Position numbers and translations under genes: made by a program
Shown here: piece by piece, positions 1 through 8,217 of the stretch
Layout: each line of letters starts with the position of its first letter
How positions within the stretch are numbered: the stretch's first letter is position 1
The notes under the pieces: generated by a model
What the model was told of the DNA's origin: nothing
What the model saw: the letters and a program-made list of their open reading frames with translations, nothing else
The model's database searches: none
Assembly (NCBI GenBank): GCA_027297745.1
Contig: JAPUHK010000116.1
Coordinates: 1 to 38,998, forward strand
Direction of reading: 5' to 3'
Source: Planctomycetota bacterium
GTDB lineage: Bacteria; Planctomycetota; PLA2
Length of the DNA: 38,998 bases

Positions 1-2471
1 TTCTCCACCTTCGTGATGTGCATGCTGCCGACATAGTCCTTCCCGCGCACGATGTGCATGAGGTCGCCGATGCGGACGCCGTCGTTGGACCCTACGGAGA
101 TCAGGATCAGCTGCCCCTTGGCCCGCAGCACGTGTCCTTGAATGTTGTTCGGAGCGCGCACGGCAGGCAGGCCCTGAACGAATGCTCGCGCGGGTGGCGA
201 GCGCACACTGTCGCCGGCGCTCAGCGTGTAGCTGTTGCGAACGAACTTGAGCTGGGCGAGCGCGGTTTCCTTGTCGGTCTTGATGATGCGGACGCGGCCG
301 ATGAGCTCTTTGCCGCGCATGACGTCCAGCATGTCGCCTGCCTGCACGCCGTCGTTGGATCCCAAGGTAACCGTCACCTGGCCATTGCTGCTCGTGCCCA
401 GCACGCTGCCCTCGACCGGCCCCGGCCTGATGAGGATGCCCAGAGTCCCGGAAGGCTTGCGGACCGCCTCGATGTCCGTCAACCGTTGCCGGAGCCGCGC
501 ATTCTCGGCCTTGAGTTGCTGGAGACGGACACGCTCGAGCTTGAGACGATCGCGCTCGACCTGGAAGCTCACGATCTGGTCGTGCAGGTCCCGGGACTTG
601 CGGTTGACGTCGATCAAGATCAGCTCGACCTCTTTCCGGAGCATCGTCTCGAGCTTGCGCGCTTCCTGCTTGTCGCTCTCGCGAGCGACGCGCGTCTTCT
701 CGAGCAAGGCGAGGATCTTCTGCCGCCGCTCGGTGAGCTGGTTCTGGTTTTCCAACGCGTCCATGAGCCGCTCACCGCCCAGGACGTCGCCCTTCGCCAG
801 CACGTTTTCGAGCTGTTTCTGCAGGTCCGTCGTGGTTTTCTCCGTTCGCAGGACGAGGGAGTCGAGCAGCGTCTCGTAGTACTCGAGCGGCACCGCGTCC
901 GGCTTCGCTTTCCAGAGGCTCTTGCCAGTCGTGGCGTCGACCGCGTAGATGTTGCCCTCGGAGTCCGCAACGTAGACCGTGCCGTCCTTGGCCTCCAGCC
1001 GCCAACCCGTGGGCAGCCGCGGGTCACCTTGCGGGAGCCCAGAGAGGCCGGCCCCGCCCCTTTTCGACAGGAGCTTGCCGGTCTTGGCATCGAATGTGTG
1101 GACCGTGCCGCCGAAGTCGATGACGTAGTCCTCCAGCCGCCAACCCATAGACGGCCGCGGGTCACTGAGCTGGAAGGGACTGGCGCCGCTCGCCGGGTGG
1201 GGGGCGGGCACCGGTGGGAACGTTTCCGCATGCGCCGCCGGAGGAGCGACTTCGATCCGGACGTCTTGCAGCGGGTTACCGTCCGCGCCGACGATTCGTC
1301 CCGTCAGCTTGCCTCCCTTGAGCGGGAAGCTGCCGTCGTCGAGTGTCAGGCGGTACTCCCCGGCCTCCAGCCGGCCGATCCGGCCTCCGACCGCACGCTC
1401 GATGCGTTGCAGGATCTTGCGCAGCTCCTTGCGCGCCTGTGCGTCGCCGCGCTGCACGCGCTCGATCAGCGCGTTCAGGTCGGGGATCGGAGCGCCGGCC
1501 GGTCCCACGCCGAACCTCAGTTGCTTCCACCTCGCCTGCCGCGGCGAACCACCTTCGTTGGCGACGTAGATGTCGAGGTCCCCGTCGTTGTCCAAATCGA
1601 ATTCGATCGGTTGCCCGGGCTGTGGTTGCTTGGGCCACTGCGCGTCAAGGCGCTTCTCGAGCCGCTCCAGGCGCTCGAGGATCTCGCGCACGTAGTCGGG
1701 CGGCGCATCGCGGCCGACGGCCACCGGATTGTTCGGGACGACCTGTTTTTGCCCCTGCGCGTTGGCCACCTCGGCGCTGCCCGCCAGCATGGCGACGACC
1801 ATCGCCGCCGGCGCGCTCTTCATCAGCGTGTTGAAGCCCATCTCGTCCTCCCTTTGGGTGAACAGCAGCGCGCAGCGGCTGTTCTTTTGCAACCGGACCT
1901 CCCCCAGCGGCGTGCGGATGCGGCGCGGCTCCGTGGTTTCGAGCAGCACCCAGCCCGCGGTGACCTGCGCAGGCTCCGAGGCGCACAAGAGCGTGGCCTG
2001 GATCGCGCGCGCCCGCACTCCCGAGACCTCGGCGTCGTTGCCGGCCTGCAGTCCGAAGAACTCGCCCCCTTCGACGCGCTCGGCGTCGATCCAGAGCCCG
2101 TCGCTGCTCTGCACCTGCAGGCGGCCCGTGGCGCCGTTGTGGTCGCGGGGTGGAACGAGCAGCGCGATCAGCACGGCTGCCGCCACGAACGCGCCCAGCA
2201 GCGCAACGCTGCGCAAACGCGGGCGCGCCGCCTCGGCCAGCTCACGGTCGCGGCTCGGGGACACGAGCGCGTCCACGACCCGCTCGGTGAAGTCGTAGGG
2301 CACGTCGCTCCGGGGCAGGACCGCGCGCGCAGCTTCGGAAACGGCCTTGAGCCGTCCGCTCTCCTCGGCGCAGCGTGCGCATTGCTCCAGGTGGGCCGCG
2401 ATCTCCGCGGAGGGGTCGGAACGGCCGTCCAGATCCTGGCGCAGCCATTCGATGACGTCCGTGCATCTCAT
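1..2471 (-). CDS. Large chimeric anti-sigma factor: ZAS zinc-finger, TM helix, FecR-like region, FG-GAP-like DNDGDLD motif, PQQ-like segment, coiled coil and two copies of a GSNDGV..GD..RGK domain (C-terminus beyond window)
   Basis: Open minus frame from ATG 2471 to the window edge (absent from the ORF track because it has no stop). N-term MRCTDVIEWLRQDLDG..HLEQCARCAEESGR (HxxxCxxC); TM SVALLGAFVAAAVLIALLV; EFDLDNDGDLDIYVANEGG; NIYAVDATTGKSLW. Several internal Met codons checked to lie in one frame. ATGA overlap with the sigma gene. Confidence 0.85.
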   Translation of the reverse strand, partial: MRCTDVIEWLRQDLDGRSDPSAEIAAHLEQCARCAEESGRLKAVSEAARAVLPRSDVPYDFTERVVDALVSPSRDRELAEAARPRLRSVALLGAFVAAAVLIALLVPPRDHNGATGRLQVQSSDGLWIDAERVEGGEFFGLQAGNDAEVSGVRARAIQATLLCASEPAQVTAGWVLLETTEPRRIRTPLGEVRLQKNSRCALLFTQREDEMGFNTLMKSAPAAMVVAMLAGSAEVANAQGQKQVVPNNPVAVGRDAPPDYVREILERLERLEKRLDAQWPKQPQPGQPIEFDLDNDGDLDIYVANEGGSPRQARWKQLRFGVGPAGAPIPDLNALIERVQRGDAQARKELRKILQRIERAVGGRIGRLEAGEYRLTLDDGSFPLKGGKLTGRIVGADGNPLQDVRIEVAPPAAHAETFPPVPAPHPASGASPFQLSDPRPSMGWRLEDYVIDFGGTVHTFDAKTGKLLSKRGGAGLSGLPQGDPRLPTGWRLEAKDGTVYVADSEGNIYAVDATTGKSLWKAKPDAVPLEYYETLLDSLVLRTEKTTTDLQKQLENVLAKGDVLGGERLMDALENQNQLTERRQKILALLEKTRVARESDKQEARKLETMLRKEVELILIDVNRKSRDLHDQIVSFQVERDRLKLERVRLQQLKAENARLRQRLTDIEAVRKPSGTLGILIRPGPVEGSVLGTSSNGQVTVTLGSNDGVQAGDMLDVMRGKELIGRVRIIKTDKETALAQLKFVRNSYTLSAGDSVRSPPARAFVQGLPAVRAPNNIQGHVLRAKGQLILISVGSNDGVRIGDLMHIVRGKDYVGSMHITKVE

Positions 2472-2992
2472 TCTGTGACCTCCAACGCGCGGCGGATCGT
2501 CTTGTGGATGCGGGCGAGACGGCTGTAGACCGTCCCCGCGGGAAGCTCCAGCACGCGTGCGATCTGGATACAGCTGAGCCCTTCGTGATGCCGCAGCGCG
2601 AAGACGAGCCGCGCCTCGGGGGGCAACGTCGACGCCACCCGCTCGACGGCCTCGAGCAAGTCCTGCCGTCCGTCGGGCCCGGGCGCGACGGGTTCGCTTT
2701 CGAGGGGCAACATGGTTCCGCGTCTCTTGTGGCGGCGGATGTAGTCGATGATGCGGCGGCTTGCGATCGACAACAGGTAGGGGCGGAAGCGCGAGGGGTC
2801 GCGCAGCCGCCGCAGCGAGCGGAAGGCGGCCACGAAAGCGTCCTGCGCCAGGTCCTCCACGTCGTCGGGGTTGCGGATGGCCGCCCGTACCAGCCGGAAG
2901 ACCGCCCCGGAGTGGCGGTCCACGAGCTCGGCGAACCGTTCGGTACCGCCTTGCTTGACCGCCTCGACCAGGGCCGCGTCGTCCATATACAT
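2468..2992 (-). CDS. ECF-family RNA polymerase sigma factor
   Basis: MYMDDAALVEAVKQGG..NPDDVEDLAQDAFVAAFRSL (region 2) and LPPEARLVFALRHHEGLSCIQIARVLELPAGTVYSRLARIHKTIRRAL (region 4). The 3430 start in the ORF track is too far upstream. Confidence 0.95.
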   Translation of the reverse strand: MYMDDAALVEAVKQGGTERFAELVDRHSGAVFRLVRAAIRNPDDVEDLAQDAFVAAFRSLRRLRDPSRFRPYLLSIASRRIIDYIRRHKRRGTMLPLESEPVAPGPDGRQDLLEAVERVASTLPPEARLVFALRHHEGLSCIQIARVLELPAGTVYSRLARIHKTIRRALEVTE

Positions 2993-3126
2993 CCGCTCCA
3001 CTGTAAGAGTCGCGCCCGGTCCCCGATCCTTCCCTTTTGATGCCCCATCGGGCTGATGCCGGAACTGCCGCGGGCGCAACCGGTCATGCGGCGCAAGCTG
3101 CGCAGCGCTGCCGCGCGGATTCCAGC

Positions 3127-3954
3127 TCAGGCGTGGAAGGCCTGGATGCGCTCCCAGGCCTCCGTGGGGGAGTCGACGTACTCGAACAGCTTCAGGTGCT
3201 CGTCGCGGATGGCCCCCTCGTCTGCCAGGAACTGGAAGTCGACCACCTTGTCCCAGTAGTCCTTGCCGAACAGCAGGATCGGAATGTTCTGCATCTTGTT
3301 CGTCTGGCGCAGCGTGAGCGCGTCGAGCAGCTCGTCCAAGGTGCCGAGACCTCCGGGGAAGCAGACCAGCGCCTTGGCGCGCAGCAGAAAGTGCATCTTG
3401 CGCACCGCGAAGTAATGGAACTGGAAGCACAGCTCCGGAGTGATGTAGGGGTTGGGCAGCTGCTCGTCCGGGAGCGTGATGTTGAAGCCGGCCGACTTGG
3501 CACCGGCCTCGTACGCGCCGCGGTTGGCCGCCTCCATGATGCCGGGCCCGCCGCCGGTGACGATCATGTAGTCGCAGAGTCCATCGTTCTGGCAGGCCGA
3601 CGACACGATGCGCCCAAGCTCGCGCGCCTGGTCGTAGTAGCGGCTCTTGGCCAGGACGCGTCCTGCGATGGACGCTTCGCGCGCCGATTTGGCGGCCCCC
3701 GACGCCATGGCGGCGTTGGCGCGCTCCATTCGTGCCAGAGCCGCATCGTGGGGCAGGATCTGCGTCCCGCCGAAGACGACGATCATGGAGTGCACACCCT
3801 GTTCGTCCAGCAGCTTTTCAACCTTGAGGTACTCGAGCTGGAGACGCAGACCGCGCAGGTCCTCACGCGCAAGGAAGTCCGGGTCGTCGCGCGCCTTCCG
3901 GTAGCTCGGAGAGGCGAGCAGCTTTTCGAGGTCGGGTTTCGGCGGCTCAGCCAT
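3127..3954 (-). CDS. LOG family protein (TIGR00730-like, Rossmann-fold nucleotide-binding; 'lysine decarboxylase' family)
   Basis: MIVTGGGPGIMEAANRGAYEAG and CFPGGLGTLDELLDALTLRQT motifs. Confidence 0.93.
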   Translation of the reverse strand: MAEPPKPDLEKLLASPSYRKARDDPDFLAREDLRGLRLQLEYLKVEKLLDEQGVHSMIVVFGGTQILPHDAALARMERANAAMASGAAKSAREASIAGRVLAKSRYYDQARELGRIVSSACQNDGLCDYMIVTGGGPGIMEAANRGAYEAGAKSAGFNITLPDEQLPNPYITPELCFQFHYFAVRKMHFLLRAKALVCFPGGLGTLDELLDALTLRQTNKMQNIPILLFGKDYWDKVVDFQFLADEGAIRDEHLKLFEYVDSPTEAWERIQAFHA

Positions 3955-3991
3955 GATGCGCCGTGAGTGTAGCCTTCCGGTCCCACGCGGG

Positions 3992-5206
3992 TCAGCGGGT
4001 GAGTGAGGCGGTGCGCAGGCGGAACCCGTGCTCGGTCTGCGGGAGCTTGCCCAGGAGTGCGATGGAGGGGCCCTGGATGATGCGATGGAAGCCGTACCGG
4101 CGGCGGATGGCGTCCACGGCGCGGGTCAGCCGGGCGCTGCGGCGGCGGCGGTCGAGGTCCCACAGCTGCTCCTGCTCCGCCCAGCGGAAGACGAGGCTTT
4201 GCGCCTCGACGCCGACGCGGCGAATGCGCACGCGCCGGTCGTTCAGACGCTCGAACAACGGCCGCGCCCTTTCGTAAAGCACGCGCTCCAGATCGGTCGG
4301 CTCGCCGAGTGCGCAGCTCCCGGCGCGGGAGCGGTAATCGTCGTACTGGAGCAGTACGCGCAGCCGGCGCGCTCGCGCTCCCGCTTCGCGCAGGCCCCAG
4401 GCGCACCGTTCGCACAGGTAACCGAGATAACCGGCCAGCAGCGCCGGATCGGTGCTCGCACGCATCAGCGCGCTCTGGCGCGAGACCGAACGCGGGCGCC
4501 GGTCGGGTTGCAAGGGGCGGGCGTCCTCCCCGCGCGCCAGGCGATAAAGCGTCTTCCCGCGCGCGCCCACCGTTTCCTGCAACAGCTCCTGCGGCACGCC
4601 GGCCAGGTCTCCGACGCGCCGCAGGTTGAGCCGCTCGAACAGCTCCAGCGTCTTGCGGCCGACCCCGGGCAGGGTCTGCAGCGGCAAGCACTGCAAGAGC
4701 GCCCGCGCCCGCGCGGGCCACAAGAAGCCGATTCCGTCGGGCTTGGCGCAGGCGGTGGCGATGCGCGCGAAGATGCGGCTCGGCCCGAGCCCGCACGAAA
4801 CGTTCAAGCCCGTCCGCTCGAACGCGCGCCGGCGCAGGATACGCGCCGCCCGGAAGGCGCCGCCGTGCAGGTGCTCGGCGCCGGCGAGGTCGACGTACGC
4901 TTCGTCCAGCGAGACCACCTCGACGGTGGGGGAGAGATCGCGCAAGAGCCCGAACAGGATGTCGGACAGCCGCCGGTACTCCGGATAGGAGCCCGTCAAA
5001 AAGACCGCTTCCGGGCACAGGCGCCGGGCTTGCCGCAAAGGCATGCCGGCATGCAGGCCGTAACGCCTCGCTTCATACGAGCAGGAGGCGATCACGCTCG
5101 ACTCGCCCGGTTGTCCGCCGACGACCACCGGCTTGCCGCGCAAGCGCGGCTCGTGCGCTTGTTCGACCGCGGCGAAAAAAGCGTCGATGTCCGCGTGCAG
5201 GATCAC
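3992..5206 (-). CDS. dinB: DNA polymerase IV (Y-family)
   Basis: MILHADIDAFFAAVEQ..RGKPVVVGG; EVVSLDEAYVDL; LPGVGRKTLELF. Confidence 0.95.
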   Translation of the reverse strand: MILHADIDAFFAAVEQAHEPRLRGKPVVVGGQPGESSVIASCSYEARRYGLHAGMPLRQARRLCPEAVFLTGSYPEYRRLSDILFGLLRDLSPTVEVVSLDEAYVDLAGAEHLHGGAFRAARILRRRAFERTGLNVSCGLGPSRIFARIATACAKPDGIGFLWPARARALLQCLPLQTLPGVGRKTLELFERLNLRRVGDLAGVPQELLQETVGARGKTLYRLARGEDARPLQPDRRPRSVSRQSALMRASTDPALLAGYLGYLCERCAWGLREAGARARRLRVLLQYDDYRSRAGSCALGEPTDLERVLYERARPLFERLNDRRVRIRRVGVEAQSLVFRWAEQEQLWDLDRRRRSARLTRAVDAIRRRYGFHRIIQGPSIALLGKLPQTEHGFRLRTASLTR

Positions 5207-5457
5207 CGGGCGCCTTTTCCGCGGCGCACCACACCGACCACCACTCCGGCCACGGGCCCTCCGCCGTGACGCCCCAACCGTCCCTCCAGATCGACGATGA
5301 TCTCACCCCCCTCCGGCTCCGCTCCGGGCAGCACGAGCAGGATGTCGCCCTCTCGAAAACCCGCGGCCGTCCGCTTCAGCCGGTACACCTTGCAACCGCT
5401 CTGCGCCAATACGGCCGGCACCGCATCCGCGGCCCCGCATTCCACAACGTCGCGCAT
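5203..5457 (-). CDS. Small S24/UmuD-like peptidase-fold protein lacking obvious catalytic Ser/Lys, coupled to dinB
   Basis: 84 aa; FREGDILLVLPGAEPEGGEIIVDLEG..VVVGVVRRGKG resembles the LexA/UmuD C-terminal fold; ATGA overlap (5203-5206) with dinB. Confidence 0.6.
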   Translation of the reverse strand: MRDVVECGAADAVPAVLAQSGCKVYRLKRTAAGFREGDILLVLPGAEPEGGEIIVDLEGRLGRHGGGPVAGVVVGVVRRGKGAR

Positions 5458-5485
5458 CGCCCGGCCCTCCTGCCCGGGGCAGTAT

Positions 5486-5504
5486 ACCTAACAAAAACCT
5501 AACA
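5486..5504 (-). promoter_or_regulatory. Candidate operator: perfect 8-bp direct repeat ACCTAACA with 11-bp period, overlapping a TATACT -10-like box
   Basis: Plus strand ACCTAACA-AAA-ACCTAACA; minus strand TGTTAGGTTTTTGTTAGGTATACT, about 29 nt before the start codon at 5457. Confidence 0.5.
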
Positions 5505-5671
5505 TAAAAGGGATGGGCGACATGCTTTTGTGCAGACGGCGGAAGTCGTTCTTGCACAGCGGCTTGCACGGGCGAACGCGTCGACCGTCGGCGGTCTTTC
5601 CACAGGCCCGGTTTGCCGCGTGCCCCTGCGGGTCGGTCTTGGCTAGAATCCCCGGGTTCGTCGGAGAAGCC

Positions 5672-6010
5672 GTGTCCACTGGAATTTGCCTGCAATGCGG
5701 CGAGATGAAGGGCGGCGCACTGGCCGTGTGCCCGCACTGCGGCCATACCCCTTCGGATCTTCACGACAAGGCCAAGCACATCCTCGTCTCCGACCACAAG
5801 CTCTCGCAGGCGGCGTTGGAGAAGAGCTCGGCCGAGATCAAGCGCGGTGACGTGCTGCATCTCAATCCGGAAGAGATCCAGCGTTGGGAGGAAATGCTCG
5901 CCGCCGAGGGCAAGAGCGAGGACCCGGGCAAGGGGAAGCTGCTCAAGCTCGCCGGCATTGGACTGCTGGTCACCGCTGCTCTGTGGATGGTTTACCTGCT
6001 GGTAGCCTGA
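5672..6010 (+). CDS. Small zinc-ribbon protein with C-terminal TM helix
   Basis: GTG start; STGICLQCGEMKGGALAVCPHCGH (CxxC..CxxC); C-term LLKLAGIGLLVTAALWMVYLLVA. Confidence 0.7.
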   Translation: MSTGICLQCGEMKGGALAVCPHCGHTPSDLHDKAKHILVSDHKLSQAALEKSSAEIKRGDVLHLNPEEIQRWEEMLAAEGKSEDPGKGKLLKLAGIGLLVTAALWMVYLLVA

Positions 6011-6029
6011 TTCACGGGATCGTCTTGCC

Positions 6030-7352
6030 ATGTCTACGCTGGCGCTGGCCGGGGCCGCTCTGCTCGCCGTCCTGCTCGGTGCGCACGCCGTCTATTGGGG
6101 CGTCGTCCACTGGCGCACGCGGCGCGCGGCGGCGAGCTTGCCTTCCGTGCGCAGTGGCCTGGACGTTCCGGAGCCCGAAGGAGGCTGGCCGTCGGTCACG
6201 CTGATCATCCCCGCCTACAACGAGGAACGCGTGATCGAGGCTTGCGCCCGCGGGGTGCAAGGCCGCGACTATCCCAACCTGGAGATCCTCTTCGTCCTGG
6301 ACCGCTGCACGGACCGGACCGCGGCGCTGCTTGCGCCCTACGCGGCCGAGGACGACCGCATCCGCGTGATCGAGGTCGAAGAGTGTCCGGACGGCTGGAA
6401 AGGCAAGCCCCACGCGCTGCATGTGGGTTGCCTGCAGGCTGCGGGCGATTGGCTGCTGTTCGCCGACGCCGACACCAGCTTCGGTCCGGGCCTGGTGCGC
6501 GCCGCCGTAGGCCAGGCGCTCGAGCGCAAGCTCCACCTGCTGAGCCTGATTACCGACCTCTCTTTCGAGCACTGGTTCGAGAGGGTCGCGCAGCCGGTCG
6601 CCGGCCTGCGCCTCATGAGGCTGTTCGCACCGGACAAGGTGCAGCGCGGGACGCAGCCGTTCGCCAACGGCCAATTCATCCTGATCCAGCGCGACATGTA
6701 CGACCGTTTCGGCGGCCACAGGACGGTCCGGACGCACCTGATGGAGGACCTCGCGATCGCCTATGCCGTCCACGCGCAGGGCGGGCGCGGGGGGATCGCC
6801 CTGGCCGACGGCATGCTGGGCTGCTCGATGTATGGAAGCTACGAGGCCTTCCGCGCCGGGTGGAAGCGTATTTTCATCGGTAGCGCCGGCTACCGCGTGG
6901 ACCGCATGCTCTCCTACGGCCGGCGCCAGCTCGTGCAGGCCTTGTTCCCGCTCGTGCAGCTTACGGCGCTGGCCGCGACCGGCCTGGCGTGGGCCGCAGA
7001 TCACACCGGATGGGCGGCGTTTCTCGGCGCTCTCGTGGCCCTCGACCTGCTGTTGCAAGGCAGGGGGCTGTTGCGCATCTACCGGTTGATCGGCGCGCCC
7101 CTGAGCGCGATTCTGCTCTACCCGGCGGGGTGCTGGATCCTGGGCGGCATCTTGCTCGAAGGAGCGCGCGACCTGGTGGAAGAACGCCCCGTCCGCTGGG
7201 GCGGGCTGGAGCACAAGCTCAAGGGGCGTCGGTTCGATGCGCCGGGCTGTGCCTACCCGACGACGCCGGTTCCGGATCCTCCCGGTCGCCGGGACGCAGC
7301 CCGTACATCCGCTTCAGGAGCGCATCCACCCAGCGGGTCGGCAGGATCTTGA
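6030..7352 (+). CDS. Membrane glycosyltransferase family 2
   Basis: PSVTLIIPAYNEERVIEACARGVQGRDYPNLEILFVLDRCTD; FADADTSFGPG; C-terminal TM segments. Confidence 0.9.
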   Translation: MSTLALAGAALLAVLLGAHAVYWGVVHWRTRRAAASLPSVRSGLDVPEPEGGWPSVTLIIPAYNEERVIEACARGVQGRDYPNLEILFVLDRCTDRTAALLAPYAAEDDRIRVIEVEECPDGWKGKPHALHVGCLQAAGDWLLFADADTSFGPGLVRAAVGQALERKLHLLSLITDLSFEHWFERVAQPVAGLRLMRLFAPDKVQRGTQPFANGQFILIQRDMYDRFGGHRTVRTHLMEDLAIAYAVHAQGGRGGIALADGMLGCSMYGSYEAFRAGWKRIFIGSAGYRVDRMLSYGRRQLVQALFPLVQLTALAATGLAWAADHTGWAAFLGALVALDLLLQGRGLLRIYRLIGAPLSAILLYPAGCWILGGILLEGARDLVEERPVRWGGLEHKLKGRRFDAPGCAYPTTPVPDPPGRRDAARTSASGAHPPSGSAGS

Positions 7353-8133
7353 AGGCCGTCAGGAACGCTCGGGCGTTCCGCGTCACGACGTAGCGTGCCT
7401 GTGGGCGTCGCGCATCGATGGCCTTGGCGATGGCGCGGCTCACCTTCGCCGGCCCAGCGGCGATGCGCCGCGTGCGCTCGGCCAGCTTGTCGGCGCGTGC
7501 ATAGGCGTGCCGGTACGGCGAGCCGTCTTTGCTCGCGTCGTGCATGGTCTCCATGGTCCTGTCGAGGAGCTTGCTGCGAACGTAACCCGGTTCGATCAGG
7601 ACCACGTCGATGCCGAACATGGCCAGCTCGCGCCGCAGCGCGTCGGACATTCCCTCGAGCGCGTACTTCGTGCCGTGATAGGCCCCCAAGAAGGGGAAGG
7701 TGATGCGGCCGCCCATGCTGCTGATGTTGATCAGGCGTCCGCTCCCCCGCTCCTGCATAGCGGGCACGAACGCGCGGATCACGGCCATGGTCCCGAAGAC
7801 GTTCGTCTCGAACACGGCGCGCAGATGCTCGTCGTCCACGTCCGTGAGCGCGCCGCCCATGCCCCGCGCCGCGTTGCTCACCAGCACGTCGACGCCGTGG
7901 CCGTCCGTGCGCCGGTCCACCTCGCGGACGGCCTCCGCGATCGAGGCCGCATCCGTGACGTCCATGCGCAGCGTGCTCAACGGCAGGTCGGCCGCTTCCC
8001 GCTGTAGCTCCGCCAGCGCCTCGACGTTGCGCCCCGTTGCCAGCACGGTGTGGCCGCGCCCGGCCAGGAACACGGCCGCGTGGCGGCCGATTCCGGACGT
8101 GGCGCCGGTGACCAGCACGATCTTCTTCTCCAT
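7219..8133 (-). CDS. Short-chain dehydrogenase/reductase (SDR)
   Basis: MEKKIVLVTGATSGIGRHAA; NISSMGGRITFPFLGAYHGTKYALEG (S..YxxxK). The 9381 start in the ORF track is spurious. Confidence 0.94.
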   Translation of the reverse strand: MEKKIVLVTGATSGIGRHAAVFLAGRGHTVLATGRNVEALAELQREAADLPLSTLRMDVTDAASIAEAVREVDRRTDGHGVDVLVSNAARGMGGALTDVDDEHLRAVFETNVFGTMAVIRAFVPAMQERGSGRLINISSMGGRITFPFLGAYHGTKYALEGMSDALRRELAMFGIDVVLIEPGYVRSKLLDRTMETMHDASKDGSPYRHAYARADKLAERTRRIAAGPAKVSRAIAKAIDARRPQARYVVTRNARAFLTAFKILPTRWVDALLKRMYGLRPGDREDPEPASSGRHSPAHRTDAP

Positions 8134-8217
8134 CGCGGGGCGGATTATAGAGGGGCTCGCCACTAAACTTCCGTCCGATGCCCGCGAATCATGCATTCTG
8201 TCGTGCCAGGAAGCCGC

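Noticed and set aside
18-2528. 836-aa plus-strand ORF (and similar long ORFs at 4028-5269, 14697-16058, 18885-20198, 34174-35700)
   Set aside because: Antisense shadow ORFs of GC-rich genes: His/Arg/Gln-rich composition, no domain pattern, fully overlapping well-supported minus-strand CDSs.
2993-3430. N-terminal extension of the sigma-factor ORF (start 3430)
   Set aside because: Extension overlaps the LOG gene in another frame; sigma homology begins at MYMDDAAL (2992).
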